Shown: positions 1 through 11,112, numbered from the stretch's first letter. The stretch is DNA of 64,000 nucleotides from Phycomyces nitens (GCA_022702545.1 JAHRBC010000002.1:8866001-8930000); one strand, 5' to 3'. Numbers and translations are program-made. Notes: a model not told the origin generated them from the sequence alone.

Positions 1-110
1 ACAAGATTGCATACCAGAATAAAATAAACAAGTATAGGATTTGAATGAGTCTTTAGGATTGAGTGCATGAGAGGAGCAAAGATGAGGTTTTTTTATTTTT
101 TTTAATTTTT

Positions 111-1321
111 TTAATTTCTAACGGCCCATTCAGGTGGGGGAGGGACCATTCCCTCCGGGACTGCTACTTCGTCGACGCGGCCAAACTTTCGACGAAGCAT
201 CTGACGATGTCTTGTTCCCAAGCCGGCAAGCACGTAGTCATCGACGAGTTCAAGGAAATGATTGAACTAAAATATTCATTAGTATTCTATAAAAATAATA
301 AACAATATTCTTTGCGAATTTATTTACCTCGTCGCTTCGCCAGCTTGGGCGCGCAGTGAGGATGCGACGCCCGAACGAAGCATCGCTCCCTTCATCGTCA
401 GACTCACCCTCAGACATTGCTGCCTTTTGGATGAGATTGCTGCAGTCCCGGTCCATTTCTTGGTCAATCGCCGCCTTGTTATTGGAGTATGCCTCCCGGC
501 GGCGAGTGAGATGCTGATGAAATATATGATTGTCAATTGAGTTAATAGGAATCCTTTTCATAATAAAAATAATAACTCACGTCCGCCTGACGGCCATTTC
601 TTCTTGAGCGAGCATTCGCTTCTGCTCGCTTCTCAAAAGACTTCTTCTCCTGAGTCCGCCTTCCATTGAAGTTGGTGTATATACACCGGCGGAGGTCAGG
701 GTACCTCAACCCAGACTCGAGAAACCTTGGCTGGAGATAGGCCATTATCTCGAGTACCAACTCTTTGTTGGGACTCTCGTTAAAGGCCACGTCCGTTCTC
801 CAGCTAGGCTTTCGGTTGTTAGCCTCAACCAAGTCTGGGTTGTTGGACCTGAAGTTTTGGGTCTTCAGGTAGCGTCTGATGAAGCCCTAATATATTTTTA
901 GAAGGTATTAGACTAGCAATATATTTCAATAGTATATACTCACATACGCGCGGTTGGTTTCCTGCATTTGAGGAGCTTCAAACGCAGCAAGTGCAACCAC
1001 AGTGGGGGAGAGAGGAGCAGCAGCAACGGGAGCAGCAACAATGAGGGCAGCAACAATGGGGGCAGCAGCAACGGAAGCAGCAGCAACGGGGGCAGAAGAA
1101 GTTGCCCCAGGGACATTTCCAAAACCATCCAAGATGGCAATGGTACTGGCACCATCTTGGATGATAACACCAAGCCTGGTGTCCATGGTGGCTAGCCTGG
1201 TGCCAACAGAACGCACCTCTCCAGTCACATTGGACAAACCAGCCTCCACACTGGTCAATCTGTCCATCAATTCCCTGAACTCGTCGGTTGTTCGAGGAGC
1301 AATTGCACGTCTGTTTGCCAT
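111..1321 (-). CDS. Gene B of element A: four-exon CACTA accessory protein, 341 aa
   Basis: Spliced gene, complement(111..266, 328..513, 581..886, 944..1321), with GT-AG introns of 57-67 nt, all phase 0. The 1026-nt frame is open from MANRRAIAPR to the TAA at 111. Exon 1 (126 aa) has a short heptad-like region and an Ala/Val-rich tail. Exon 2 (102 aa) carries the W-R-T-D...NKEL core and ends in a basic RSRR stretch. Exon 3 (62 aa) carries the acidic AMSEGESDDEG patch and PSWRSDE. Exon 4 (51 aa) starts FNHFLELVDD. Exon lengths match those in D and E. I know no described domain for it. The role is inferred from position: a nuclear DNA-binding partner of the transposase, like TnpA of En/Spm. Confidence 0.8.
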
Positions 1322-1596
1322 AATCTACAAAATATCAAATAATAATTTTCAATTGTTAATTGTCTTTATTTCATGGGATCTCATATAAAATATGTAATGT
1401 CTTATACATACAATTGATATTTGTTTTATTGAAAGGTTTTGGGAAGCAGAAGGGTGTGTTGTGTGTGAACAGGCCTTTGAGAATATAAAATACAGAGTAT
1501 TTATAAAAAAAGAGTTTGATGAGCGGATCCAAACACTTCTTGTACACACTAATGAATGGCTCCATTTGTTTTTAGATTCTATCCATTACACCTATT

Positions 1597-1830
1597 ATGT
1601 CTCTGTTTCAAATTATATATCCTTGTATTCTTTTCTTTTTGCTCTTTTTTCCTTTCCCTCGTTTCCTATATCCGGGCCCATTTTTTCTTTCTTTTTTACA
1701 CCTCTTTACACTAAAAATCGGCGGCTTCTTTATAAACATGCGCTCATTCCAATACATCCTGCCTGCATTGCTCATCCAAACAATCTGTGGTCAGTTGAAT
1801 GTGCCTTTAGCATCTCGCAAATTATCCTGA
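1597..1830 (+). CDS. Divergent hydrophobic reading frame of element A (putative third gene, first exon)
   Basis: Frame starting MSLFQIIYPCILFFLLFF, 276 bp from gene B's start and pointing away from it. It is very rich in Phe, Leu and Ile, like a signal anchor or membrane segment. A GTCAGT donor near 1789 and a TTTTATAG acceptor near 1850 suggest splicing into the downstream mini-exon region. The equivalent positions in D and E hold a frame of similar character. Coding capacity is uncertain because Phe/Leu richness can come from pyrimidine-rich DNA. It could be a noncoding spliced transcript instead. Confidence 0.35.
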   Translation: MSLFQIIYPCILFFLLFFPFPRFLYPGPFFLSFLHLFTLKIGGFFINMRSFQYILPALLIQTICGQLNVPLASRKLS

Positions 1831-1961
1831 CTCTCTTTTTTTATTTTATAGACCTCCTCAACTCACACAGCTTTATTATATGGTTCAATCATCAATATTG
1901 GGCTAAAAAATCTTTTTGTGTCAAACGATTTTCTATTCTAACGTTGCTTATTTTATTGTAG

Positions 1962-3250
1962 ACCACACCACCAATCACCCCATCTACCTCTTCCTTCATG
2001 TACGATTGTAATCATAATGGTAATATCTTTTTTGGTCTTTATATTTTTTATAATATTATTCTGATCCTCTCTTTTTATCTTATAGCCTTCCGCCACTCAC
2101 ACAGTCTATTATATTGGTATCGTCATCAGTGTCATGGTAAAAAGAACCTTTTGGTGTCAAACTTTTTTGTCCAACGTTGTTTATTCTACTTGGGTCACCC
2201 CCATCACACCCTGTCCATCTCTTCCATCATCTACAACTTGTTATCATAATGGTAATGCCATTTCTTGGTCTATACTTTTCTATAATATTATTGTTATTCT
2301 CTCTTTTTATTTTATAGACATATTTCGTTCACACGCCTATTATATGGTATGGTCATCAGTGGCATGGTAAAAAATCGTGTCAAATAATTTTCCCCTTTAA
2401 CGTTTCTTATTCTACTGTAGACCGCCGCCATCAATCACCCCATCTGGCTTCCCCATCATCCTCAACTGTTATCATAATGGTAATGCTGTCTCTTAGTCTT
2501 TATACTTTCCATAACACTATTCTGATTCTCTCTTTTTATCTTATAGACCTCCTCTACTCAAACGGTCTATTATATGGTATCGTCATTGGTGGCTTGGTAA
2601 AAAATATTTTCGTGTCAAACTATTTTATCCTCTAACGTTTCTTATTCTACTATAGACCGCCGCCATCAATCACCCCATCTGGCTTCCCCATCATCCTCAA
2701 CTGTTATCATAATGGTAATGCTGTCTCTTAGTCTTTATACTTTCCATAACACTATTCTGATTCTCTCTTTTTATCTTATAGACCTCCTCTACTCAAACGG
2801 TCTATTATATGGTATCGTCATTGGTGGCTTAGTAAAAAATATTTTCGTGTCAAACTATTTTATCCTCTAACGTTTCTTATTCTACTATAGACCGCCGCCA
2901 TCAATCACCCCATCTGGCTTCCCCATCATCCTCAACTGTTATCATAATGGTAATGCTGTCTCTTAGTCTTTATACTTTCCATAACACTATTCTGATTCTC
3001 TCTTTTTATCTTATAGACCTCCTCTACTCAAACGGTCTATTATATGGTATCGTCATTGGTGGCTTGGTAAAAACTCTTCGTGTCAAACTATTTTCTCCTT
3101 TAACGTTTCTTATTCTACTATAGACCGCCGCCATCACTGTCCACCCCATCTGGCCCCTTCATCATCTACGACTGGTTATCATAATGGTAATGCCTTTTCT
3201 TGGTCTTTATCTCTTTCCATAATATTATTCTGGCTATTTACTAATATTGT
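1962..3250 (+). repeat. 235-bp tandem repeat with repeated intron-like signals
   Basis: The motif ACCGCCGCCATCA recurs at 2421, 2656, 2891 and 3124, giving a period of 235, 235 and 233 bp. Two more diverged units start near 1962 and 2195. The central units are almost identical over their full length. Each unit holds two exon-like blocks of about 59 and 50 nt, separated by GGTAATGC...TTATAG and GGTAAAAA...CTATAG intervals. The same block type (ending GATTGTAATCATAA before GTAATAT) occurs once in D and E, so this is local amplification of part of the divergent region. Confidence 0.85.
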
Positions 3251-4140
3251 TCTATACTCTTAATAAGAATCTATTGTTGGTCATCACGTAACATCCCTCT
3301 ACTTAATTGTCAACTCTGTTTCTGGTATGTAAATCGATTATTCTATTACCCAATTCACCCATACTAATTTACTTTACCCCATCTCTAGTCAATCTAATCA
3401 TACAAGATGCCATGCCATGCCGCACAACTCAGCCCCACTTTGTCCGTTCTTATCCATCCCTTACAATGTAAGTATAAAATACCTCGCATCTTGAACAACA
3501 CCCGCACTCTTGAATATATGTCACTAATATAACTTTTATTGTATTAGAATACTGCCGCAACCACCCAAATCGCCGTCGGTCCCTATTTTCAGGTATTGTT
3601 CAGTAGTGAAGCACCCGATCCAAGTAGTATCAAGTAGGCCGGTAGAAGCGGCAAGGATAAACAGTAATAGTATTAGAGCTTGTGTACAGAACCATTCTAT
3701 TCTTTCCAATAAACACAAATATAAACCATAAACCTAATAAGTACGGGGTATAAAACAATGGGGGGGATCATTCTATGCTTGATTGCACAGTAATAGTATT
3801 CGATGATTGGTTAATTGCTTGAGGATATCCTTGATACCATGGAGAAAGCCAGCTTCTCCCCAACTTTATTTGCTGTGTGTAATCGTCTTTTCAATTTATA
3901 AACACATAATCTATTACACTAAAAACATAGTTTTAAGCACAAAAATCTGGTAAACACCAAAAATCTATATGCAGAAAAAGCTAACGAACCCTACTCTCCC
4001 AAAAGTTTTCAACTTTGCACCTGTATGAGATTCGACTTTGAGCCCAGGAGAAACCTTGCTTACTCCCATACTCGTAGTATTCTGTTCTCCCCTGAAAACC
4101 TAAACTTTTCCCCTATTTATTTCTGGTTATATACATGGTT
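3251..4140. other. Subterminal noncoding region of element A
   Basis: AT-rich sequence between the tandem array and the right terminus. Near 3640-3710 it resembles the end of the D and E divergent regions (GTAGAAGCGGC...CATTCTATTCTTTC). I see no convincing gene. Confidence 0.5.
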
Positions 4141-4162
4141 TTACCCCACAGTTTTTGCAGTG

Positions 4163-6432
4163 GTACCATTGACAAATGTGAATTCTGATTCTGGATCTAT
4201 ATTCTTGATCAATTCTTGAGCTGTTGGATCGGTCTGGGTGTCTTGCTGGATTGCCTGGGTCAGTGATGCAGTCTGGGAACGGGTTGAGATGGCGCCAAGA
4301 ATAAGCTGCTTTGGCTTGAGAAGCACTTGATTCTGGACGTCATAGACTTCATCTCCTCCTTTAGGCTCATATTCGGGGCGGCGGGACAGGGCATCGGGCT
4401 TTCCTTGCATGTGGCCAGGATGATAATAGATGCAAAAATCGAAATCAGCAAGGAAAAGGGACCAACGAACTTGACGGCAGTTGAGACGGCGAGTGGTAGT
4501 GAAGTATTCAAGGTTCTTATGATCGGTAAAAACGGTGATTTGATGCTGTGATCCGACCAAATGATGGCGCCAAATTTCAAAAGCATCGACAATGGCAAGC
4601 ATCTCTTTGTCATAGATCTCGTAGTTAATTTCGGCGGGCAACAGCTTACGGGAAAAGAAAGCAACAGGATGAAGCATCTCGTCGGAACCAACTTGAGAGA
4701 GGACAGCCCCAAGGGCAAAGTCGGAAGCATCGGTTTCCAGGATGAACGGGCGGGAGAAGTCAGCATGGGCAAGGATAGGTGCAGTACAGAATTGGGACTT
4801 GAGATGTTCAAACGAGTTTTGGGCTTCTGTGGACCAGGCGAAAGGAACTTTCTTGGACAAGAGTTTAGTCATTGGTAACACAGCGTGTGAGAAACCTTTG
4901 ATAAATCTGCGGTAATAATTGGCAAAGCCAAGGAACACTTGCAAAGCATGGACAGACTGAGGAGATTTCCACTCCTGGATGGTCTTGACTTTCGCAGTGT
5001 CCATGGACACACCAGAAGGTGAGATCTCGTAACCAAGGAACTCAACTTGGGACTGGTCGAAGGCGCATTTCTCTAACTTGGCATAAAGCCCATGATCAAG
5101 AAGACGTTTCAGGACTTGCCGGACATGTTGATTGTGGTCTTCTTGGTTGGCTGAGAAAATGAGAATATCATTGAGGTACACCACAACAAAGTTATCGAGC
5201 ATATCGTGGAAAACATCATTCATCATGTGCTGGAAGGTGGCGGGAGCATTGCTGAGACCAAATGGCATCACAGTGTATTCAAAATGGCCGTAGCGTGTTC
5301 TGAAGGCTGTCTTCCATTCGTCACCAGGCTTGACTCGGACAAGATTATACGCACCACAAAGATCTACTTTCGAAAACACTTTCGCATTTCCAAGACGGTC
5401 AAGAAGTTCGTTGATGAGTGGCAGTGGGTATCGGTTCTTCACAGTAATCTTATTCAGGCCACGGTAATCAGAACAAAGTCGAAGTGAACCATCCTTTTTC
5501 TTGACAAAGAGTATGGGGGCACCAGCAGGAGACTTGGAGTGGCGGATGAACCCTTTTTTCAGATTTTCATCAAGGTATTCGCGAAGGGCTTTCAGTTCAG
5601 GCTTGCCAAGATTGTATATAGGACCCCAAGGTGGAGTCGTACCTTCTTGAAGCTTGATTTCTATATCATACTTTCGGTGCTCAGGTAATAGATCGGCGTT
5701 AGCCTTACTAAATACGGGAGCAAGATCAGAGTACTTTGAAGGAATGGCAATTGGGGATGGGGAAGACGAGACAGAGACTGGGAAAGGTGGTACAGGAACG
5801 GACTGGGAATCGGGAGATATGGGAACAGAGGCGGAAACAGAGACAGGCGAAGGAACAGGGACAGAGACGGGCGAAGGGACAGGAACAGAGACAGGCGAAG
5901 GAACAATGACAGAGACAGGCGAAGGGACAAGAACAGAGGCAGACGAAGGGGCAGGAATAGACAAGAGAGATACTTGGGAGACCAATGTGGAAATTGATTT
6001 TACAGAAACAGGGACAGGAACAGGAACAGAGACAGAAGACAAGGAAGTTACATTGGGACAAAAGGAGACGGATTTCTTTTTCCATGATAAAATTACAGGA
6101 TCGTGGCTAGCACACCAACTGGTTCCAAGGATAACAGGATAGGTCGAGAAGGGGAGTACATGAAAGCTTGCAAGTTCGGGATAACCACCAACAGAAAAGT
6201 TAAGTTTAGCGGTTTCCTTAGTAATAGCTCCACCCGCCAATTCTCGACCATCAACTACATAGATTGGCAAAGGAAGGTTTTTATTCTTGGTTGGGATATT
6301 ATACATATTTACCAAATCAGCGCTAATAAAGCTACTATGGGCACCAGAGTCAATTAGAGCTTTGGTGTGAATTATTCTATCATCAAGTTTTATGGATACG
6401 GGCAAGACAAGGTGTTCTTCGGATCGGGTCAA
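4163..6432 (-). pseudogene. pol: Gypsy 1 pol: protease-RT-RNase H, interrupted and catalytically altered
   Basis: Frame of about 756 aa before the element A junction. The retropepsin motif LIDSGAHSSF is at residues 26-35. A Ser/Pro/Val-rich repeated linker follows at about 150-225. RT blocks follow: KKKDGSLRLCSDYRGLN, then VMPFGLSNAPATF. The active-site box reads YLND at residues 419-422 (codon AAT at 5172-5170) where gypsy elements have YLDD, so polymerase activity should be lost. The RNase H start LETDASDFALGAVLS and the region up to KPDALSRRP are present. Integrase is absent: the frame ends in element A terminal sequence after FTFVNGT. Gag lies just upstream in another frame. Confidence 0.88.
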
Positions 6433-6479
6433 AGGTAAGGGATCCGGTGGTAGTGGTTGATCGTCCAGGGTATTACCCC

Positions 6480-7466
6480 TTACTGGTAAGTCTGGACTTG
6501 GTCTTTTCCCTGGTCAATGACAGCGTGAACAGCCATGGGAGCACCAGATTTGGCAGGACAGTTACGGGCCATGTGGCCATGGAGACCACAGTACAAGCAC
6601 AGACCTTGGGCACGGCGACGATCCTTTTCTTCTGGGGATAAAGGCCCCTTTGGCATTGCCCGAGTGGCGTCGAGTTCCATTGGGGTGGGACCAGAGTAGT
6701 AGGCGGGGTTTGGCATTGTGGGACGAGGGGCAGGAGCAGACAGAGGTATAGGCTGGTTGTGGTTGTATTGGAAGTTGGTCGGGTGGGGCCGGGAAGTACG
6801 GGAGCGTTCCAAACGGCGTACTTGGAAGCGATTGTCAATACGTGTGCAGATTTCGATCAGACGGTTAAGTTTTTCAGGTGTTTCAAACCGGGAAACTTCG
6901 TCCTTAATGTCCTCATTTAAGGCCTGGTAGAAGGCCGAGCAAAGAGCCGATTCATTCCAGGAAACATGGGCAGCCAAGCGACGAAATTCACCAGCCATAA
7001 TGGCTATAGATTGACGGCCCTGTTTCATTGTCAAGAGTTTTCTTTGGGCATCTCGGGACATGTCAGGATCACCAAAGGCAATTCTGAATTCGTGGCAGAA
7101 GGCAGAGTAGTTATTCAGGAATTCGGCGTTGTTCTGGCTAAGGTATGGGGATACCCAGGAGAAAGCGATACCACAGAGACGAGAAGCAGCATAGGCAACC
7201 TTGGTGCCATCACTGGCATATCGGGAAGGTTGACATGTAAACAGGATCTGGAGTTGCATAAGAAAGTCGTTGGACCGACGATGGTCACCATAGAAGAATT
7301 CAGGGTCGGCGATTCTGGGCTCAGGTGTACTTGGCTCATGGTAATGTTCGGGTTCAGGGTTGGGTTCCTGGTGGGCAGTTCGAGCACGAAGCTCTTCAAG
7401 TTCACGGCGCATGGCCATCATTTCGGCCCTCATTTGTTCCATGGATGATTCGTTGGATTCAGGCAT
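6480..7466 (-). CDS. gag: Gypsy 1 gag polyprotein, 328 aa
   Basis: Frame starting MPESNESSMEQMRAEM at 7466. A longer in-frame extension to 7589 would overlap the LTR, so this start is preferred. It shows the retrotransposon gag capsid-like segment around DPEFFYGDHRRSNDFLMQL and ISW-type core YLSQNNAEFLNNYSAF. A CCHC zinc knuckle, LCLYCGLHGHMARNCPAK, lies near the C-terminus and would bind the element RNA in the cytoplasmic particle. The C-terminus ends 47 nt before the pol start, so pol expression would need reinitiation, readthrough or splicing. Confidence 0.85.
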   Translation of the reverse strand: MPESNESSMEQMRAEMMAMRRELEELRARTAHQEPNPEPEHYHEPSTPEPRIADPEFFYGDHRRSNDFLMQLQILFTCQPSRYASDGTKVAYAASRLCGIAFSWVSPYLSQNNAEFLNNYSAFCHEFRIAFGDPDMSRDAQRKLLTMKQGRQSIAIMAGEFRRLAAHVSWNESALCSAFYQALNEDIKDEVSRFETPEKLNRLIEICTRIDNRFQVRRLERSRTSRPHPTNFQYNHNQPIPLSAPAPRPTMPNPAYYSGPTPMELDATRAMPKGPLSPEEKDRRRAQGLCLYCGLHGHMARNCPAKSGAPMAVHAVIDQGKDQVQTYQ

Positions 7467-7558
7467 GGTATAAAATGAGGAAGCAGAGAGAGGGGAAAGC
7501 AGAGGGTCGGAGTACAGGGAGTCCAGGGTGGGGTACAAGAGTTGTGAAGCGAACAAAC

Positions 7559-7859
7559 TGTCAGGAACTGATCCAAGCAGACAAGGCAAGAGACAGAAAC
7601 AGGAGGTTCAAGGATAAGTTATTTAATAAAAGACGTTGTTCGCTTGATCTTTCTATGATCAAGCTCTACTGGTATTTATATGTTTTCTAGCTAGGGTAAA
7701 GATATGTCTAAATATAATGATTGGTAACTGTGGCGGGTGGGTGTACAAGAAAGGAAAGTCTAAAGATAGCTATGATGTATTTGGTCTTCTAGCTAGTATC
7801 CATTTCGGGAGTGTGGCGCGAAGGCTGTTAGGAACCAATCCTAACAGATTGTCCTAACA
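7559..7859 (-). repeat. LTR of gypsy 1 (301 bp)
   Basis: On the minus strand it begins TGTTAGGA at 7859 and ends TCCTGACA at 7559, a near-perfect terminal inversion typical of LTRs. It contains ACATATAAATACC (TATA-like, near 7676) and an ATTAAATAA stretch near 7620 that could serve polyadenylation. Gag starts 92 bp downstream. The partner LTR is not in the window. Confidence 0.75.
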
Positions 7860-7923
7860 ATCAGGGCGAACCGTCGGGAAAAGCCAACGGGCGGCAGTAG
7901 AGAGGGACGCTGCCGCCCCCTAA

Positions 7924-10656
7924 AATCGAGTTAGTCCCTCTAACCCAGTCAATGTCGTCGAGGTCTTCGCTGCGGAGAAGCGAGTCCCCAAGAAGGTGAC
8001 ACCAGCCAACCCCATTGCCCGCAAGGGGAAAGAGGTGGAAAGGCCCACTCACCAGGGTCCCCAAGGTGCATACTATCCTGTACCGATGGAGGGTATCAGC
8101 GGATACCAACAGCAAGGTGGTCTCCAGCCACAAAGTGCTCCGTTCGTTTTGCCAGGTGTGCAAGTCCAGGGTGGAATCCCCATCCAAGGTGGATATCCAA
8201 GTGGTCCTCAAGTCTCTCAGGCCCATGGTGGTTTCCCAGTTGTTGGTGGTGGTGTGCAAGAGGCACACGGTGTTGAAGGTGTGGTCCGCGGTGGCGGACA
8301 GGAGGTGCAAGGTGTGCACAAGGAGTCAAGGAGGAAGAGAGCTCCCCCACGTCGTCTTCCTGTGGAATTGAAGAAAAAAGACTTTTGGGAGCGCCTCCAA
8401 TCCTTGGACTCGGGCCTTTCCATGGCGGATTGGCTATCGTTGGATAAGCGCGCAAAGGATGATGTGCGGGATGGTTTACGCTACATCTATGGGCGCAAGG
8501 ACCCACAGCACAGTTCGGCTATGGTCAATATGGTGAAACGTAATTCCGAATCCTGGGATTCAGAGTCCGAGTTTGAAAACTCTTCAAATGAAGATAACGA
8601 ATCTTGGGAGGAAGAAGAGGCTTCCCTGGGTTCTGAGGAGGCGATTGCCAGTTCTGCTTCCGAGGCCGAGTATGATAGCGACGACACAGAGTACAGCTAT
8701 CAGTACAACTACCAGAGGTTTGCCCGTAGCCAGCCGTTGAAAGCCCCGATCATGATAAATGGGCAGGTCATCGAGGCGATTTTCGACTCTGGAGCAAGCG
8801 TATCAGTGATAAGCAAAGTGCTGGCCAAGCGATTGAACCTGATGCCCAACGGTGACCAGCTCCCAATCTCTTCCTTGGACGGTGTTCCCCACAAGCCATG
8901 TGACATCACGGTGGATGTTCCCATCAGAGTTGGCGGCAAGCTTCGTCCTGAAGTGATGTGTATCCAGGACAGTGACTCCAACCGCAATCTGTGTCTTCTG
9001 GGAATGACTTGGTGCCGGGCCTATGGCATTCAGTTGCGACTGCAAGACTCAACCATTATCGTCCCCACCAAGCGCGGTACTAGCTTCATCGAAGTCCAGG
9101 GTCGGTCGGATGAGATGAGCGAGTGGAGGGGAGAAGCCCCTGGAGTGTTTTCGGTGACGATTAGACAAGAAGAGATCCAGCCTGAAGTGATGCCAGTCCT
9201 GGATCAAGATGCCCAGTCGTTGCTTAACTATGACGAGGAAGTCATGACGGTGTCTGACTCGGAGGAGGACCTCCCTGAGGAGATCCAGTCGCTGGTCTTG
9301 GCGAATCAAGACGCCTTTGTGGAGAATGCTGGCCTTGGTCTCTTGTCCGTTTTGGCCCACGAGATCCCCACCACCAGCAGTGTCCCCATCCGGTCCCGTC
9401 CGTACCGTCTGACCTGGGAAGAGGAGGAGGCGCTCAGTAAGGAGATTGAGCAGCTACTGGAGCTCGGGCTCATTAGGCCTTCTCGAGGTATGTGGACCTC
9501 CCCGGTGTTCTTTGTACGAAAGAGAGATGGCTCCTTGAGATTGGTTGTGGATTATTGTCGCCTCAACCAAATCACTACCAAGGACGCTTTTCCACTCCCG
9601 TACATCGATGATCTCTTGGACTCTCTTGGCGGCGCTTCCTACTTCTCGACCTTGGATGCAGCCAGCGGGTTTTGGCAGGTGCCAGTTGCAGAAGACTCTA
9701 TCGAGCGAACGGGCTTCGTCACGAAGCAGGGAACTTTCGAGTTCACGGTGATGCCCTTTGGTTTGACCTCCGCCCCGTCCACCTTCCAGAGAGCCATGTC
9801 CCTCATTTTGGAGCCGTTCCTTGGGGACTTTGTCTACGTTTTCATTGATGATATCATCATCTTTTCGAAGACGCTGGAGGACCATTGCAAGCACCTCGCC
9901 CTGGTCTTCAAGGCTTGCAAGGACGCCAACCTCAAGCTCAAGAGAAGCAAGTGCTCTTTTGCCCGGTCTAGTGTTGAGTACCTCGGACATGTTGTGTCAG
10001 GGAAAGGACTGTCTCCCTGCGACCGTAATGTCGAGAAGGTCTTGACCATGGTCCAGCCGACTTCAACAAGTGAAGTCCACACGTTTCTGGGGATGGCCGG
10101 ATACTACCGTCGCTTTGTCCACGACTATGCCGCCATTGCCCAACCTCTCACCCGTCTGCTCAAGAAGGACACAGTCTTTGACTGGGGTGATGAGCAGGAG
10201 TTGGCGTTTGCCACTCTCAAGGAGTATCTCACCTCACCGCCCATTCTTGCCTTCCCGGACCGGTCTATGGTCCAGATTTTGACGACCGATGCGTCAACCC
10301 GTGGTCTTGGTGCCGTCTTGTCCCAAGCGTCTGTGGAAGACTTGCAGCAAGAGTCGGTGATTGCTTATGGTTCCCGTGCTCTTCGTGGGCCAGAGAAGAA
10401 CTATGCGGCCACCCACTTGGAGGCCCTTGCTCTCATCTGGGGGATTACCCGTTTCCGCCACTATTTGGCCGGGAGACACTTTATCTTGCGAACTGACCAC
10501 GCCGCCCTGGTCTACATCGTGAACAACAACAAGCCTTCGCCAAAGCTATCAAGGTGGGCAGCAGCCCTCATGGAGTACGACTTCACCATCCAGCACACTC
10601 CTGGCCGCGATAACCCGGCCAATGCTCTCTCGCGCCTTTTGGCGCCTACTCTTTAA
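7924..10656 (+). CDS. pol: Gypsy 2 polyprotein fragment: gag-like N-part, protease, RT, RNase H
   Basis: Open from a stop at 7921; no convincing ATG before the conserved parts, so the 5' end is missing. It starts with a Gly/Gln-rich repeat region, followed by KDFWERLQSLDSGLSMADWL, of a type seen ahead of protease in fungal gypsy elements. The protease motif IFDSGASVSVIS is near 8780. RT motifs are RKRDGSLRLVVDYCRLN, MPFGLTSAPSTF and an intact catalytic FIDD at 9841-9852. RNase H has TTDASTRGLGAVLS near 10280 and RTDHAALVYI near 10490. It stops after NALSRLLAPTL without integrase. Higher GC than the flanking CACTA DNA. Confidence 0.88.
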   Translation, partial: NRVSPSNPVNVVEVFAAEKRVPKKVTPANPIARKGKEVERPTHQGPQGAYYPVPMEGISGYQQQGGLQPQSAPFVLPGVQVQGGIPIQGGYPSGPQVSQAHGGFPVVGGGVQEAHGVEGVVRGGGQEVQGVHKESRRKRAPPRRLPVELKKKDFWERLQSLDSGLSMADWLSLDKRAKDDVRDGLRYIYGRKDPQHSSAMVNMVKRNSESWDSESEFENSSNEDNESWEEEEASLGSEEAIASSASEAEYDSDDTEYSYQYNYQRFARSQPLKAPIMINGQVIEAIFDSGASVSVISKVLAKRLNLMPNGDQLPISSLDGVPHKPCDITVDVPIRVGGKLRPEVMCIQDSDSNRNLCLLGMTWCRAYGIQLRLQDSTIIVPTKRGTSFIEVQGRSDEMSEWRGEAPGVFSVTIRQEEIQPEVMPVLDQDAQSLLNYDEEVMTVSDSEEDLPEEIQSLVLANQDAFVENAGLGLLSVLAHEIPTTSSVPIRSRPYRLTWEEEEALSKEIEQLLELGLIRPSRGMWTSPVFFVRKRDGSLRLVVDYCRLNQITTKDAFPLPYIDDLLDSLGGASYFSTLDAASGFWQVPVAEDSIERTGFVTKQGTFEFTVMPFGLTSAPSTFQRAMSLILEPFLGDFVYVFIDDIIIFSKTLEDHCKHLALVFKACKDANLKLKRSKCSFARSSVEYLGHVVSGKGLSPCDRNVEKVLTMVQPTSTSEVHTFLGMAGYYRRFVHDYAAIAQPLTRLLKKDTVFDWGDEQELAFATLKEYLTSPPILAFPDRSMVQILTTDASTRGLGAVLSQASVEDLQQESVIAYGSRALRGPEKNYAATHLEALALIWGITRFRHYLAGRHFILRTDHAALVYIVNNNKPSPKLSRWAAALMEYDFTIQHTPGRDNPANALSRLLAPTL

Positions 10657-11112
10657 AAAAGAGATCATCGTTTCCCCACCCTACCTTTGGCACCCTTTTT
10701 CCTTCTGCTTGGCGGCATCTTTTCTTTTCCTTTTTCCTTTTCTTTTCCACCGTATATTTTACTCTTATCCTTTATTTTTCCTTTTCCTTATTTTTATCAA
10801 TATCACCTATCTGTATCCTCAATCAAAAAAGTAATCTAAAAAAGCAAAAACATTATTAAAATCATTATTTAAAACAAGCAACACCAAAAAAAAAAACAAA
10901 ATATAAAATCCCTATTCTCAAAAAACATTTTCTTTTCAAAATCAATATCCTTTATTTTATTTTTCAAAAACCCTTTTTCTGTTCCCATTGCTGTATATTC
11001 AACTAGTTTGAATAGGTTCCCTTTGCTGTTTCGTTGCTGAACAATTCAATCGTTTGAATAACCTCCTTGCTGTTTCCCTTTGCTGTAAAAATTCGTTTAT
11101 CAAATAAGTTCC
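10657..11112 (+). other. Pyrimidine-rich spacer downstream of gypsy 2 RNase H
   Basis: T/C-rich then A-rich sequence without an open frame. It separates the RNase H stop from the integrase-like fragment. It may be an intron, a promoter region for a separate integrase frame, or inserted sequence. CCTTTGCTGTTTC-like motifs recur at about 11020-11090. Confidence 0.4.

Larger units (their letters stand above)
1..4162 (+). mobile_element. CACTA element A, right part (left part outside window)
   Basis: Right-hand portion of a CACTA-family transposon. It contains the convergent gene B (minus strand), the divergent upstream region with a tandem array, and the right terminus. The terminus reads, inward from 4162, CACTGCAAAAACTGTGGGG, matching the CACTGC-A(n) ends of the other copies. 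It lies inside a gypsy pol frame whose coding stops exactly there. The transposase gene should lie left of position 1, because every other copy has it tail-to-tail with gene B. The three bases after the end are GTA; the matching left copy is outside the window. Confidence 0.85.
4163..7859 (-). mobile_element. Ty3/gypsy retrotransposon 1 (5' LTR, gag, pol truncated by element A)
   Basis: Minus-strand retroelement reading LTR (7859-7559), gag (7466-6480) and pol (6432-4163). The pol frame runs into the end of CACTA element A at 4162, so integrase and the 3' LTR are either left of the window or lost. The order protease, reverse transcriptase, RNase H before integrase is that of Ty3/gypsy (Metaviridae-type) elements. 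Its 5' end abuts the truncated gypsy 2. Confidence 0.9.

Noticed and set aside
1962..3250. CRISPR-like array
   Set aside because: Units are 235 bp and repeat along their whole length, with no short constant repeat and variable spacer pattern; the genome is eukaryotic.
5654..6142. Thr/Glu/Gly-rich plus-strand protein
   Set aside because: Antisense translation of the Ser/Pro/Val repeat linker of gypsy 1 pol.
8096..9990. Minus-strand frames opposite the gypsy 2 polyprotein
   Set aside because: Antisense shadows in GC-richer coding DNA; the plus strand carries the protease, RT and RNase H motifs.
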